A model generated the notes under the pieces. The model was not told where the DNA came from. It did no database searches and saw nothing but the letters and a program-made list of their open reading frames with translations. From positions 83,853-147,852 of the forward strand of contig VDFB02321240.1 of the NCBI GenBank assembly GCA_007258455.2: 64,000 bases of DNA, in the 5' to 3' direction. Source of the DNA: Sequoia sempervirens. Its lineage: Eukaryota > Streptophyta > Pinopsida > Cupressales > Cupressaceae. The first letter of the stretch is position 1; the number at the start of each line of letters is the position of its first letter. This document shows, piece by piece, positions 33,217-46,004 of this stretch. A program made the position numbers and the translations under genes.

Positions 33217-34182
33217 GGGGATCCCACAATATTGGTTTACATTTTTTGGCCAAATTGGACACTAAACTAAATGTTCACTTTCAGGCACCTATAGTGGCTA
33301 AACTGTGAGAAATTTGAAGATGATGCAAACTAGTGATTTGTGACATTTTTTCTATAGATTCTTTTTTTTTTTTTCAAAATTTTTAGAATCAGATTGTACT
33401 TCTTTTCCGTCTCCTTCAAAAACTAGTTTTTTTTAGTAAACACCATTTTTAAGGAGTGACGCTCACCATATAACACATAAATTTTTTCCATGAAGAATAA
33501 ATTCTTTTTTTTTTTTTTAATTTAGATTTGTAACTATGATATCTAGTGCTTCCAATTGGTTTCATAGTGTTTTATTAAAAAAAAATTCCTTCATCAAGTT
33601 TTGAAGTCAAACCAATTACAATTTAGAAATAGGCAGACTCTATAACACATAACTTTTTTTGTATGTATCAAAATTCATTTTTTTGTTGGATCAAGGACTT
33701 CAATATCTGGTGCACTCATACTTTTAATTATTTTTTTATAATCTTCTATTTTCCACATGTGCATAATAGAGAGCTTGGTTTTTGGTGATAAACTTACATT
33801 CACAAGAAATAAAAAGTAAATATAATAATAAAATTAAATTTATTTAAAATTATACTTTTTGGGAAGCTTATAATAAGGACTACATACTTACAAAAAATAA
33901 TTTCTAAATGAATTCATTTGATCCCCCAAAAGGTAATTCAAAAGTGGTTTTTTATCAGCATTTTGATAGGTGTAAAGGAGACTTCGTTATAGGTATGGTT
34001 TAAAAGTAGCGGGGTTCTATCCAAGGGGGTTTGATCTATAGTAGTTTGATCAAAACCTCTTCAATTCGAATGTTTTAAATGGAAATTTTTAATGCTTAAA
34101 TCATTATATTTTCTAAAAATATGTGATTTCAGCAAAAATCAGAATCTCCCATAAATTGTAAAGTAGCTTTGTGGGATCACCC
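33217..34182 (+). mobile_element. MITE-2 copy 1, inserted in Copia-4
   Basis: 966 bp. The left end GGGGATCCCACAA and the reversed right end GGGTGATCCCACAAA form terminal inverted repeats. The interior aligns with 36581-37541 throughout (GATGATGCAAACT, GTGATTTGTGACATTTT, TCTATCCAAGGGGGTTTGATC). Copia coding flanks it on both sides. Flanking triplets TCA and TCT leave the target duplication uncertain. No transposase is seen. Confidence 0.85.
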
Positions 34183-35240
34183 TCTCCTCTAGATTCTCCA
34201 GCCTCAACACCTCTTTGGGCTTGACAAACATTGCATTCAATAGGTGATTGGTTTGGTGATCCATTAGACATAAGAAGAACACGGTCATAGTTTCAGTAGA
34301 CTCCACATCTCTTTGTTGCTCCAACTTCTAATCTACAGTCTTTTGAAAAAGATTTTGGTAAGCCCGAGTGGGATGTTGCAATGCAAGAAGAGTTCAATTC
34401 ATTAGAGAGGAATCACACATGTGATTTAGTCCCTCTTCCTAAGGGAAGAAAAATTGTTTGATGAAAGTGGATCTATCAAAGAAAAAATTGCAACAGATGG
34501 GTTGGTTGAAAAGCACAAGGCTCGCTTGGTAGCAAAAGGATTCTCTTAGGCTCCCAAGATTGACTATTCTAAAACTTTTTCACTAGTTTCTAAGATGAAT
34601 TCCATCTGAATTTTCCTTGCTATAGCTATAACACATTGTTGGGAAGTTCACCAGATGGATGTGAAGAGTTCCTTTCTTCATGGTGACCTTTGGGAGGAAA
34701 TCTACATGGAGCATCCAAAAGGGTTTGTATAGGATCCTTCACTTGTGTGCAAACTTTTAAAGTCTCTTTATGGCCTCAAACAAGCTCCTTCAACTTGGTA
34801 TGCCAAGATGGACTCATTCCTTCTGGCAGTTTGGTTCAAACTATGTCATTCTAGTCCAAATATATACATTCAATAGTAGGATGGCACTCTCACATTCTTG
34901 GTTCTCTGTGTTGATGACTTATTGTTCATAGGGAGTCACTCATCCTTCATTAAGGCAGTGAAAAATTATCTACATGATATTTTTTTATGTCTGACTTGGG
35001 TCTTTTGCATTATTTCTTGGGGATTGAGATTACTCAATCATCTTTAGGAATCTTCCTTGGACAACCTAAGTATTCACTTGATATGCTCTCTAGATTTTGC
35101 ATGGCTAACTGTAAGCCTACACCAACTCCATTTCTATTAGGGTTCAAACATGGGGATAAGTGTTATTCACCCTTGATTGATGGCACTTTCTACTCATGTA
35201 ACTTGTTGGGAGTCTCATCTACTTGACTCATTGGAGACTC
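34183..35240 (+). pseudogene. Copia-4 fragment: reverse transcriptase
   Basis: Continues after MITE-2 with WDVAMQEEFNSLERNHTCDL, KAQGSLGSK-type frame-shifted RT, QMDVKSSFLHGDLWEEIYME, TAG for Gln at 34740-34742, CKLLKSLYGLKQAPSTWY, and the catalytic LCVDDLLFIG. The 34987-35226 frame is the RT thumb (SDLGLLHYFLGIEITQ, QPKYSLDML). Another TAG at 34557-34559 replaces Gln in KGFSQ. RNase H and the 3' LTR were not found. Confidence 0.85.
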
Positions 35241-36580
35241 GACATTTCGTATGATGTGTGTGTGGTATCTTGATTCATGTAGAAGCCACATGAGTTGCAT
35301 TGCAAAGTGCTAACTAGATCCTTCACTACATTTAGGGTACTCACAATTATGGGATTTAGTATNNNNNNNNNNNNNNNNNNNNNNNNNNNNNNNNNNNNNN
35401 NNNNNNNNNNNNNNNNNNNNNNNNNNNNNNNNNNNNNNNNNNNNNNNNNNNNNNNNNNNNNNAAGTTACTATGTATATACATAAAATTTTGTGTATGTCT
35501 TGTGCTAGGTTCTATCACTATGTATACTTCTTATAGAAACCTAACTCTGTGCAATAATATGGTGCCATCAAGATAGTATAGACCATACAACCATTAAAAA
35601 TATGTATGCTTCTATGGAATTTTATAACTTGTAGCAAGTTGGATCTTGCTCAAAAAGCACAAAATAAATAGTATAGTAAAACCAAGTGTTATATATCAAA
35701 AAATATTTCTCAATCATTATAAACATAACCTTGCACTCATTTTTGACTCTAGAGGTTATATAAAAAGTTAATCCCTATAACCACTCAAGAACTAACAAAA
35801 ACCAGTTACTGGAAACCAACCACAAGGCACAAATACACAATGGAATTAGATAAGGGAATATGTCCCTTGCGGAGTCACCAAGAATGTAAGAAATAATTTG
35901 AAATTAAGAAATTTTAAAAAATGGAAAGAACACGATTCCTATTCCAAACTACTAAAAACCTCAAGATAGAGCTCAAAAAAGAAATGCAAATAAAGTAACA
36001 AACTAAATAATCAACTTAAATGTTACCATAAAATCCATTATTGAATGATTTTCTCTAATGATCTATTTGATATATGGATGTTCCTTTGCATGAAAGTTAC
36101 CTATTTTGACATCATATACTAAGCTCAAAGTTTTATGGATGAAAAATGGATGAGAATCTACCTCCATTTATAAAGTATTGGGAGAGGAAATGGATGGTTG
36201 AGATGTAATGTCCCAAATTAAAATAAACTTAAAATTTTATTAGCTTATGATATACCATAAATTACTTAACCCAAATTAGGAAAAATATCATGATTTCCAA
36301 AAAATGAACTTGTCTTGCAATATCTAGAATTTTTATTTCTATCAATTTTGAAATAGAGCAAATTGAGTAACTTGAAAAGAACACCAAAATACACCAAATG
36401 GAATGATATATTTCATATATTATCATGGAATTACATCAATATTGAGCTATCATATATATCATAAAACAACAACAAATAGTTGCAGAAAAATACCGATCAA
36501 ATCACCAAATTGGAAGCCAAAACTCACACCGAAACTAGAGTAAACTCCACACAAAATCACCTCAAACTTCATACAAATTT
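35241..36580. other. No recognised feature; includes 100-N gap
   Basis: 35363-35462 is a run of exactly 100 N. The rest is AT-rich with no coding, LTR ends or RNA gene that I can support. Confidence 0.7.
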
Positions 36581-37541
36581 GGGTGATCCCACAATACTGG
36601 TTTACAATTTTTGGCCAAACTGGACATTGAACTAATTTTTTTTTATCTAAATCTTCACTTTCAGGCACATGCTTGGCTAAAAGCTAGTGATGAGGAATTT
36701 GAAGATGATGCAAACTGAAGTGATTTGTGACATTTTGTCTATAGATTCTATTTTTATTTTATTTTTCAAAATTTTGGAATCAGTTAGCACTTCTTTTTTT
36801 CCATCTCCTTTGAAAGTGGATTTTTAACAGTGTTACACCATTTTAAAGAGAGGCGTTCTTGGCTAGCACAACTTTTTTTTATGAAAAATAAAATTCTATT
36901 TTTTGAATTTAGATTCATAACTTGGAATTGGATTCATAGCATTTCATTAAATAATTTTTTCTTAATTAAGTTTCAAAGTCAAACCTTTTACAATTTAGAC
37001 ATGATTCACTGGCTAAAGCATAACTTTTTTGTATGTATCGAAATTCACTTTTTTTGTTGGATCAAAGGACATCAATATCTAGTGCAATGATATTTTTCAA
37101 TTTTTTTTTGATAATTTGCTCCACATGTGAAGAATAGAATCTTGATTTTTTAGTAGAAAACCTATATTCACAAGAAATAAAAAATAAATATGGCAGTCAG
37201 GTGAATTTATTTAAAGTACATGAATTTTTGGAAGGCATTATAATAAGGACTACATACTTTTAAAATAAATTTTAAAAGAATTCATTGATCTAAAAGAGTA
37301 AATGAAAAGTGGTTTTATCAGCATTTTGTTGATAGGTATAAAGGGAGACTAGTTATAGGTATGGTTTAAAACTAGGGGGTTCTATCCAAGGGGGTTTGAT
37401 CTAAGGTAGTTTGATCAAAGCTTCTTCAATTGGAATGCTTTAAATGAAAATTTTTAAGGTTTAAATCATTATATTTTCTAAAATATGTGATTTTAACAAA
37501 AATGGGATCTCTAGAAGTGAAATACTATTGCAGGATCACGG
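36581..37541 (+). mobile_element. MITE-2 copy 2
   Basis: 961 bp, left end GGGTGATCCCACAATA, reversed right end CCGTGATCCTGCAATAG. It aligns along its length with copy 1. It is flanked by TTT on both sides (36578-36580 and 37542-37544), a possible 3-bp target duplication in AT-rich DNA. Confidence 0.82.
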
Positions 37542-40500
37542 TTTTGAGCAATAATTACATGTATGAATACTTAAATGACATCAAAATATTTTACTCACAA
37601 CATCAATATAAAATGAAACTTAGAAATCTACACTACACACTCCAAACTACACCAAAACTTCTACAATCAAATTGGAATAAAGAACACAAATGGAAAGCCT
37701 TCAACACAATGATAATATCTGGGTGAAATTACACTTGGAGACCCTCATAACCACTATCCTTGAGCCTCAATACCCTTGGTTTATCAGCCTTGGAGATTGA
37801 TCCTTCATTGGTTATCAACCTCTAAAGAATCCTCACAACTTGTGAGAGCAAACAATGCATAGAATGAAACCCAACTTGGAAAACAAGAAATAATAGATTG
37901 AAAACCACCACCAACACCAATTTGGGCACCCAAATCTAACTCCCAAGGGAGAGAAACATGAATTTGAAAAGTTGTAACTCTCACCAACAAGAATGGGTCA
38001 CGATAAAGTTTGTAACTCTCACTACCAATATGAGAATCACTAATTTGACTGTTAACATGCTCCCCTAGAAACCCACACCCAACTTTGTACAAAAAATATA
38101 ATTTATGAATGTTCATAAATTTGTTACTCAATAATAATTTAATTAATTCACTTTGAAAACCCAACTTTCTCAATTCATCCACAAGTCCTAACATGCTACT
38201 TAGGAAACCGAGTTTACCAAAAATAGTGAATGTTATTTTTAGAAAAGGGGACATTACATGAGATATGATGTAGATATCAATGATGGAGGGTGAATGAAAT
38301 GACTTCCATAAGATCAAACATAGAATGGAGGGTTGAGATGTAAGTTGTTGGAAAATGACTTGACCTAGAATGCATTTACTAAATTTGACAAGTAGTTGCA
38401 ACCATGGGAGAAATATGGGACAAATAAACCTAGGATCCCTATATTCTTGGGTTTGGTGGAGAGAATATCAGAACCATGATGTTAAGCATTCGTAGGTGTC
38501 CTTTTTTCCTGGGATAGGTGGAGGTAATATAGTTGTAATTAAATAATAATATCTAATTATTTTAGCCATGTGTGAGGTGGAAAATATGTGTGAAGAGTAA
38601 TTGTTTAAATTTATTTACATGAGATGTGATGGGAAATGAGTAATTAAATAATGAGGCTATTTAATTAAGTGGGAGACTTTAGGTGATAGGGACTTGTCTA
38701 GAAAATGTGTTTGGTTGATTAAGACTAGAAAAATATTTAGGTGTCTACACCAGGTTCCTACTATCCCTCCTATGATTTCTCAAATATCAAATCTTCTTGC
38801 CTTGGGGCTCTATATCATATAAGGAATTACTCATCCTAATTTCTCTATGAGATATCTTAGCTTCTCCTTTTGGAGGGAAAGATTGTTCTTGATAAGGACT
38901 GTACTTAGACAAGTTTGAAATTCCAAATTATTTTTGAAGAATGTAGTCAACTTATATATTTTTTCAATTATTTCCTTATTACCTTATCCATCCTTTTCTC
39001 TAAGAAAAACATCCCTTTCCTTCCTAAGGAAAACTTATCTCATTATTTTCCTTCTTTCTCTTGATCATATGATTCATCCTTTTGATAGGGAAATATCTAA
39101 TGAAAAACCTTGATTTGTTGCAATTACAACAAATAAAAGCTCGGTCTCTCTATATTTGATCTATTGTGCCTAATTACCAAATTTTATGAAAAAAACATTA
39201 TAGAAGCCAAAGGATCATTATCCAATTCTATATTCACATGAAATTTAGCATGGACCAAGTGTTTTATTTATTTATTTTGTAATTACATCAAAATACATGC
39301 ACTCGTCGAATAATTTAGATATTCCCATTATAACTTCATCCTCCTAGTACTCAATGGTGGCTTTCAAATCCTAACCCATACATGGACCATGTCTATATTG
39401 TCCTTCTTAGGATCAAAACATAGTTTTTATTTTTTCAAGAAAATCCTTGTTTCACCAAAAAACCAAGGTCCATCTAAGATGGTCTAGACATAGTCTTCAT
39501 GATTTAAAAAAGAGAACAAGAAAAACCTTTAGCCATAGCCAATATCTCAACTTGACCAAATGATTTCATTTTCTATAATCCTATCTTCAAAAAAAATATA
39601 TGTAACTTGGTCTAGAACAAATAAACTTCCATATAAGTGTGTTTTCCATTCTAATAGATTGTCTTTCAACTACAAAGTTAGGAACCTAAGATGGATGCCC
39701 TCATCATCCAAAATTGGTTTCAGATTGAAAGAAAAATGTAGGTTGATACTATTCTCATCTTTAGGTAGCTCCACTCAAGATTTTGGCATTTTCTATGATA
39801 TGTAGACCAAACTCTTATTTTGTCTAGCACTACTTGAAGATAGTCGAAACATGAAACTTGTGCTTTCTTCTCAATCTTGTAGTATTGTCCTCTCATATTT
39901 TCATTTTGAGAGTGACACATGAGAGACCCCCTCATTGTTTCCCTCCCCAATCTCATTATTTGAGGCTCAAAGATTCTTGCATCTCGTTCAAAAAGGTTAA
40001 GGTTTGGTTCAATTCAAACTCCTTAAGGGAGCCTTAGGATTATAGGAAATTATCTTGGTTAATTATGGTCCCTTAGGGTAGGGCCCTTTTTCTTTCAATT
40101 ACACACCAATCATATTGGTTAGATATATTAGAGTTATGGTTAAGTTTGGGTTAAATAATTTTTAATTAGAGAAGGGGAAAAAAGGCTTAACAAGATTAGG
40201 GTTCAAATACGAAACAACTCAATTAAGTTTGGTTGAGTTATGGTAACCAAAGGGTTAAGAAAAATACCCTAAAATAATTTTAGTTTAGATTCAATCAGTG
40301 TTTTTTCACTTAAGAACCAATTATATTAAATTATTTTAGGGTTCTTTGAACTTTTTAGGTTGCATTGAGTTTCAAATACTACAACATTATATTAGGTTTA
40401 TCACTTTTTACATTAAGAATTAATTACAAATAAATTAAAATATTAGCATAGTGTACAATAAATATTTTATAAGGTTTAATTCAATTACACTGTGATTCTA

Positions 40501-41029
40501 ACTATAGTCTTCACATAGTATACATATACAACTATACAACTGATTTAATCCAAGCAAAAATCAATTAATTAAAAATATACACTTTTTAATAAATTAAAAT
40601 AATAAGAGACTTTTTAATTTCCTCAAAACTAAAAGAAAAAGTAAAATAAGAACATAAGGTTTAATCCATAATCAAACTGTAAACCATTTTATCAACATAT
40701 CTAGGAACGAACTCAATTTTAATTCATTTAACTTACATACAAATCTAATAAATGCAAAAGTTTAGATTTTAGCTATTTTAATTTCCTCCTAATATTTGTA
40801 AAATAAGTAGTTTAAATAAAATGAAACCATTTTCGTACAATCTAGGACGAAATTTTATAAGTAATATCCGCTGCAAAAGTTTAGAAGCCCCGTTCAATGG
40901 GAGCATTTTCACTCATAAATGCAAGGGTTTTACGGTCTAAATTATGAACAGATTGGTCCCATGTAAGGAGAAAATAAATACTGCATGATTAAAAAGAAAT
41001 TTACTTCGGAAAATCGAAGACCATACATT
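37542..41029. other. No recognised gene
   Basis: The longest open frame (37805-38401, minus) gives a hydrophobic 198-residue translation with no family I know; its base composition matches surrounding non-coding DNA, so it is probably chance. The rest (38760-41000) is AT-rich with no LTR, RNA gene or coding that I recognise. Confidence 0.55.
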
Positions 41030-41245
41030 TTTCGCTTTAGATTTTCCAAAAAATTCAGTCCTGTATTGACTAAATTTTGACTGGTGAAAGATTCAACTTT
41101 CCCAGCAATATGAGAAATTTTTATCAGCTCCCCTTCGTAGAAGTATCCCAGTTTGAAGGCTTTGAGACTCTGTCGATAAAGGCCTTGCCTCCCTCCAAAT
41201 TACACTTGCTGCTTAGGAAACGGGTGACTGTTCCAAAAATTCAGA
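41030..41245 (+). promoter_or_regulatory. 5' leader of the LRR receptor kinase
   Basis: This stretch is duplicated at 52547-52742 together with the start codon, which suggests it travelled with the gene. An upstream ATG at 41077 opens an 82-codon frame that overlaps the main start in a different frame; if transcribed it would act as a uORF. No certain TATA box could be placed. Confidence 0.5.
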
Positions 41246-44200
41246 ATGAGCTCACTTACAGTCAGAGTGATACAATTGGCGTTTATTGTATTAGCAATTC
41301 AGACACAATGCGCTGCAGCAGTTAATAATGATGGAGCCGTTTTACTTTCTCTTCTCAACAAGTTCAATGCGCCTCCTAACTTTTTCAGCAGTTGGAACTC
41401 CTCCGACAAGTACCCCTGCCGCTGGAAAGGAGTCACCTGCCATCCAGATCACACGGTACATACACTTGATCTTTCTGAAAGCCAAGTCTCTGGAACACTG
41501 CCTTCGGTTATCTGTGATTTACACAATTTGAAAGAACTGGACTTGAGCTCTAATAATCTCTCTGGTTTCATTCCTTCTGAGCTAGGAAATTGCACAGAGT
41601 TAGAGTCTCTAGATCTCTCACAGAATTATCTCCATGGGCAAACCCCTTTCCAACTGGGTAGCATTAAAAACCTAAGAACTCTGTCGCTCTATTATAATTT
41701 CCTCAACGGAAGCATTCCGCTCTCCATTTTTGCGCTTCCCCTGCTAGAGGTGATTTATTTGTCTACCAATAATTTGACTGGAGAGATCCCGTCAAATGTT
41801 GGGAATCTCACCCAACTCTCCACATTATTTTTGGGAGAAAATTCCTTAGTAGGAAAGATACCCCCTTCCATTGCCAATTGTAAGCATCTATCAGATATTT
41901 ATGTGGAAAAGAATCAGCTGGTTGGGGAGTTGCCACAATTTCTGGGCCGGCTTTCAAAATTACAAAATCTGTATGTTACTACCAATAAGCTTGGAGGTCA
42001 CATACCCAAATCGCTTGGTGACTGCACAAATCTCATTGAAGTTGAATTGTCAAACAATACATTCAGTGGAGAATTACCATGGGAATTTGGCGAGTGCAGC
42101 AATCTCACCGTGTTTTTTGCCACTCAGAATCAGCTCACAGGGCCCATACCGTCGTCTCTTGGATCCCTGTGATCCTTGAAGCAGCTTTATTTAAATGAAA
42201 ACTTCCTCTCTGGTGGCATCCCAACAGAACTCGGGAATTGCAGTCTTCTGGAGGAGCTCAACTTACACAAAAACAAACTTGAGGGGTTAATTCCTGCCGA
42301 GTTGGGTCGACTGGGGCATTTACGAATTTTGTTCTTATCCGAAAATTCATTCCATGGCCCAATTCCTCACCAGCTTTTCAAGGCAACGAGCTTACAGGAA
42401 CTGTATTTTTACAACAACAGTCTCACGGGTAGCATATCTCCAAAGATTTGTAATCTCAGACGGTTACAAGTACTATTTTTGCAGGAGAACCAGCTATCAG
42501 GCTCAATACCTGCAGGATTGGGCGCCCACAACAATCTCACAGGAATCGATCTAACAAGGAACCGGCTCACCGGCACAATTCCTTCGGCACTTTGCTCTTC
42601 CGGACGTTTGGAGATTTTAGTCGTGGGAAATAATCAGTTGGAAGGGAACATTCCTCCAGAGATTGGTCAATGCCAGAGCTTGAGGCGAGTGATCCTGAGG
42701 CACAACAATCTAACTGGTGCTATTCCTACAGATTTTCTGGGTTCCAATTTTCATATTTATTATCTGGACATGAGTGATAATAAGTTACAAGGAAGAATAC
42801 CATGGAGTCTTGGGAACTGTAAGAACCTGAGCGACATAAACCTGTCCATGAATCAACTGAATGGTACCCTTCCTGCAGAATTAGGACAACTCTCCAAGCT
42901 ACAGCGCTTGAACCTCGCCTCTAATGTTCTGAGTGGTCCGCTTCCTCAGGAGCTAGGTGATGCTTCTCTCTTGTTTTCGCTGGACTTGAGTTTTAATTCA
43001 TTCAATGGCTCTCTACCGGACCAATTAGCTAGTCTACAGAAATTGCAGCATCTAATTTTACAAGGAAACCATTTTTCTGGAAGCATTCCAGCTTGGTTGT
43101 CCAATTTGGGAAAGTTACTGCAACTAAATTTGGGGCAAAATCAATTTCAAGGTCAAATTCCCCCATCACTAGGAAATCTAGAAAATCTACAAATTGGTTT
43201 AAATATATGCCATAACAGATTGAGTGGACCAATTCCAGCGGCTCTGGGAAATCTAAATAAACTAGTGAACTTAGATTTGTCATCCAATAATCTCTCTGGC
43301 AGCATTCCATCAGAGCTTGATAGTATGTTGTCCCTCGATGCAGTAAACATCTCCAAGAATCAGCTGAGTGGATGCTTACCCAAGTCATGGTTGAAGTTAT
43401 GGAATTCGTCCTCAAGCTCATTCACTTGCAATCGAGACTTGTGTGCAACAGAGAACCAGGGGAGTCTCTGTAAATGCAGGGGCGAATTTCCTCTCTCTAC
43501 TAAGCAAATCAAACGTCCCGGCAAAGTCTATATAGTCCTTGTTGTGATTGGAGCAGTTGTGCTCTATTGTCTCCTAGTAGCTGTGAATTTATGGAGACAT
43601 TTATCCACTCTCGAAACTGGTGTAGAAGTGCCAGCCGGACTACAAGAAATTTTTCAAGCGACGGAAAATCTAAGTGAGAAGTATGTAATTGGTATAGGCA
43701 GCACAGGGGTTGTATACAGGGTGGAGCTGCCTTCCAGACAACCGTGCGCTTTGAAGACAATAAAGTTGACTCCTAAACTAAAAGAGGAGCGGAGCATAAG
43801 AAGGGAGATCAAAACGGCGGGACAAATCCGTCACAGGAATCTGGTTAAACTGTTGGAAATGTGGCAAATGAAAGATCGCGGGTTCATTCTATACGAGTAC
43901 ATGTCCAACGGGAGTTTGAATGATGTATTGCACGAGATGAAGCCCCCTCCTGTTTTAGGATGGGATATCCGTTACAAGATTGCCATTGGCACAGCTCATG
44001 CGCTATCATACCTTCATCATGACTGCAATCCGGGGATAATACACGGTGATATCAAGCCCAGCAATATACTGCTCGATTCAGATATGGAACCCCATATTTC
44101 TGATTTCGGGATTGCTCAACTCATGGACTGGTCCCTCACTGTTGACTCCTCTGTTATGGGTACTTTGGGCTACATTGCACCTGGTAAGAGAATGTCTATA

Positions 44201-44622
44201 TTAGTTTTGCTGTGCTATAAATTTTGCTTTGCTTTTCTGATTTGGATTTTTTATGTGCTGCAGAACGTGGACTTGCAATCAAAATGACAGAGAAGATGGA
44301 CGTTTACAGCTATGGTGTGATGTTGTTGGAATTGATAACGAGGAAAAGGGCAGTGGGTTCGAGTTTTGCAGAGGGGATGGACATTGTGGGCTGGGTAAAA
44401 TCATTCAGTGGAAGGGAAGATGCGGTGATTGATGAAGGGCTTGGAGACGAAGCGACAGAATTAGCCGTCAAAGGAGACATGGTGGGTATGATTAGAATTG
44501 CGTTGAAGTGTACAGAGGCTAAGGCAGAGGAAAGGCCCTCCATGAGGCAAGTGGTGGAGATGTTGAGAGACATTCGACCCCAGAAATATTTTAATTCAGA
44601 GACTTTTGCAAGGTCCAAATGA
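41246..44622 (+). CDS. LRR receptor-like kinase, PEPR-like (LRR-XI), one in-frame stop
   Basis: Two exons, 41246-44183 and 44264-44622, give 1,099 codons in one frame. Residues 1-25 are a signal peptide, then an LRRNT region (SWNSSDKYPCRWKGVTC), 27 LRRs of ~24 residues (LxxNxLxGxIP), a Cys-rich cap, a transmembrane helix (IVLVVIGAVVLYCLLVAVNL) and a kinase. Kinase motifs: GIGSTGVVYR, CALKTIK, HGDIKPSN, DFGIAQ, GTLGYIAPE and DVYSYGVMLLELITRKRAV. HGD in place of HRD makes it a non-RD kinase, a type common among immune receptors. The layout and C-lobe resemble Arabidopsis PEPR1/PEPR2, plasma-membrane receptors for Pep peptides; the ligand here is unknown. TGA at 42170-42172 (codon 309, start of LRR 11) truncates it; otherwise the frame is intact. 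It is either a young pseudogene, a polymorphism or an assembly error. Confidence 0.9.
44184..44263 (+). other. Intron of LRR receptor kinase (80 bp, GT-AG)
   Basis: Donor G|GTAAGAG, T-rich tract, acceptor GTGCTGCAG|AA. Splicing joins GYIAP to ERGLAIK, restoring the APE motif of the activation segment. The intron lies inside the kinase domain, as in many LRR-XI genes. Confidence 0.93.
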
Positions 44623-44735
44623 GTGTGTCTCAGACATACTGCTCGCATTGAGTGTGGATTGGAAGCATTGATTTTATTTTGAAGTGTTTAGTAATATCTA
44701 GCATTGTAGATTGTGTTCAACGTACGGCAATTGAT

Positions 44736-44805
44736 ATGGAGACTCCCTCACATCTGGAGCCGCAATTTTTATGGAGCCTCCTTCACATCTGGAGCCGTAA
44801 TTTGG
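44736..44805 (+). repeat. 35-bp tandem duplication in the kinase 3' region
   Basis: ATGGAGNCTCCNTCACATCT followed by GGAGCCG occurs twice (44736 and 44771), about 115 bases after the stop codon. Confidence 0.85.
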
Positions 44806-45434
44806 TTTTTGTTGTTTAGCTTTTGTTATTTGCAGGTGTAATTTCTCAGGTGTATTTGCATCAGCAATCATTAGAATATTTTAGCTATGCTTCTACTCTA
44901 TGAATATTATTGTACTAAGAGATTATGTTTAAGAATATTTGTTTTTGAAGTTAATATTTATTTGTAATGATTTATGAAGTTAAAATTTTGATGTAAGATT
45001 GTGATTAATATATAGTTTGGTTTAAGATTATAATTTTTTATATTAAAAATAGAAAAATTATAATTATAATTATATATATATATTTTGATGATTATTATTT
45101 TTTATTTTATTATTATTCATTAATCTTTTTATTTTTATTAATTAAGAATGTCATTAAAAATAGAAGAGTGTTTATGTATTTCAAATTTTTATTGAATGAT
45201 TAAATGAATATTTACATTGATACATAAATTTTAAATTAAAAAGAATGCAATTTAAAGCTACATAATAAAGAAAATGTTATTTGAAATAGCCACATTCATT
45301 TAATATTTTAAGTAGTCAAATTATTGGGTAATGGTATCAAGTTTCTACAATCTATATTGTTTATTGTTGAATTTGTTTATGTTTGGGATTGTGATCCATC
45401 ATCAAGATTTAATAAGAACTGTAGGAAAAAAATA
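44806..45434. other. AT-rich spacer
   Basis: No coding. A second partial GATCCATCATCAAGAT site at 45399-45415 belongs with the inverted repeat that follows. Confidence 0.6.
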
Positions 45435-45505
45435 AAATTCTGATAATGGATCACAAAGTGTGATCCGAAATGTTGACCCAAATATATTTTACGCAATCAA
45501 ATTCA
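45435..45505 (-). repeat. GGATCACA-palindrome short repeat, copy 3
   Basis: Contains GGATCACAAAGTGTGATCC, an almost perfect palindrome. Read on the minus strand it is preceded by TTTGATTGCG, the same order as copies at 22766 and 63759. Confidence 0.72.
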
Positions 45506-45552
45506 GAAACAAAAATTATTAGTATTCAAATAAATCACCTCCAATAGAAAAA

Positions 45553-45975
45553 ACTCAAAATAAAATGGAGAATGTTTCAAATGAGAAAGTTATTATAGAA
45601 CGACAACAATCTGAGGCTTTTGAGGCCACCCAATTGCACCGGGATTTGGCCATGGAGATTATTCTTTGAGAAATCTAAAGACTCTTAACTCTCTACAATT
45701 TCCAAGCTTAGGAGGAATGGTGATAGATAGAGTGTTTATATCATAGTAGAGCTTTTTCAAATTCGTAGGCCACTGATAGCGGGAGACAACATTCTAGAGC
45801 TGTGGCAGTCATTGAGATTGAGCATACACTTCCACTTAGGATTAATATATCTAATGTCTTGTAAGAGAAACCAGGGGCTCCCTTTCCCACTACGGTCTCC
45901 TTTCTCAAGATTTGAGTTGATAGGTTGAGATTTATAAGTGCCTAGTTGACAGTGAATTTGAAAAACCCAATTCAT
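45553..45975 (-). pseudogene. LRR receptor kinase fragment, antisense
   Basis: The minus strand encodes LRRs across frame changes: LNLNDCHSSRMLSPAISGLR, LKKLYYDINTLSITIPPKLG, then ESLDFSKNNLHGQIPVQLGG. They align in order with LRRs 1-4 of the gene at 41246 (ESLDLSQNYLHGQTPFQLGS). It is a diverged, 3'-truncated paralogue in inverted orientation, with Copia-2 inserted about 25 bases from its upstream end. Confidence 0.82.
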
Positions 45976-46004
45976 TGTTCTTTGGAAATCATTTGACTCA
46001 TTTC

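Noticed and set aside
33217..37541. The two MITE-2 copies as the LTR pair of one element
   Set aside because: They have inverted, not TG...CA, ends; copia coding continues on both sides of the first copy and no primer site follows it.
37805..38401. 198-residue minus-strand open frame
   Set aside because: Hydrophobic translation without any recognised family, composition like its non-coding surroundings, no introns or neighbours supporting a gene.
41077..41325. Separate small gene upstream of the receptor kinase
   Set aside because: Overlaps the kinase start out of frame and resembles no protein; better described as a potential uORF.
43029..43421. Open frames antisense to the receptor kinase
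   Set aside because: Mirror of strongly patterned LRR coding on the plus strand; no independent support.
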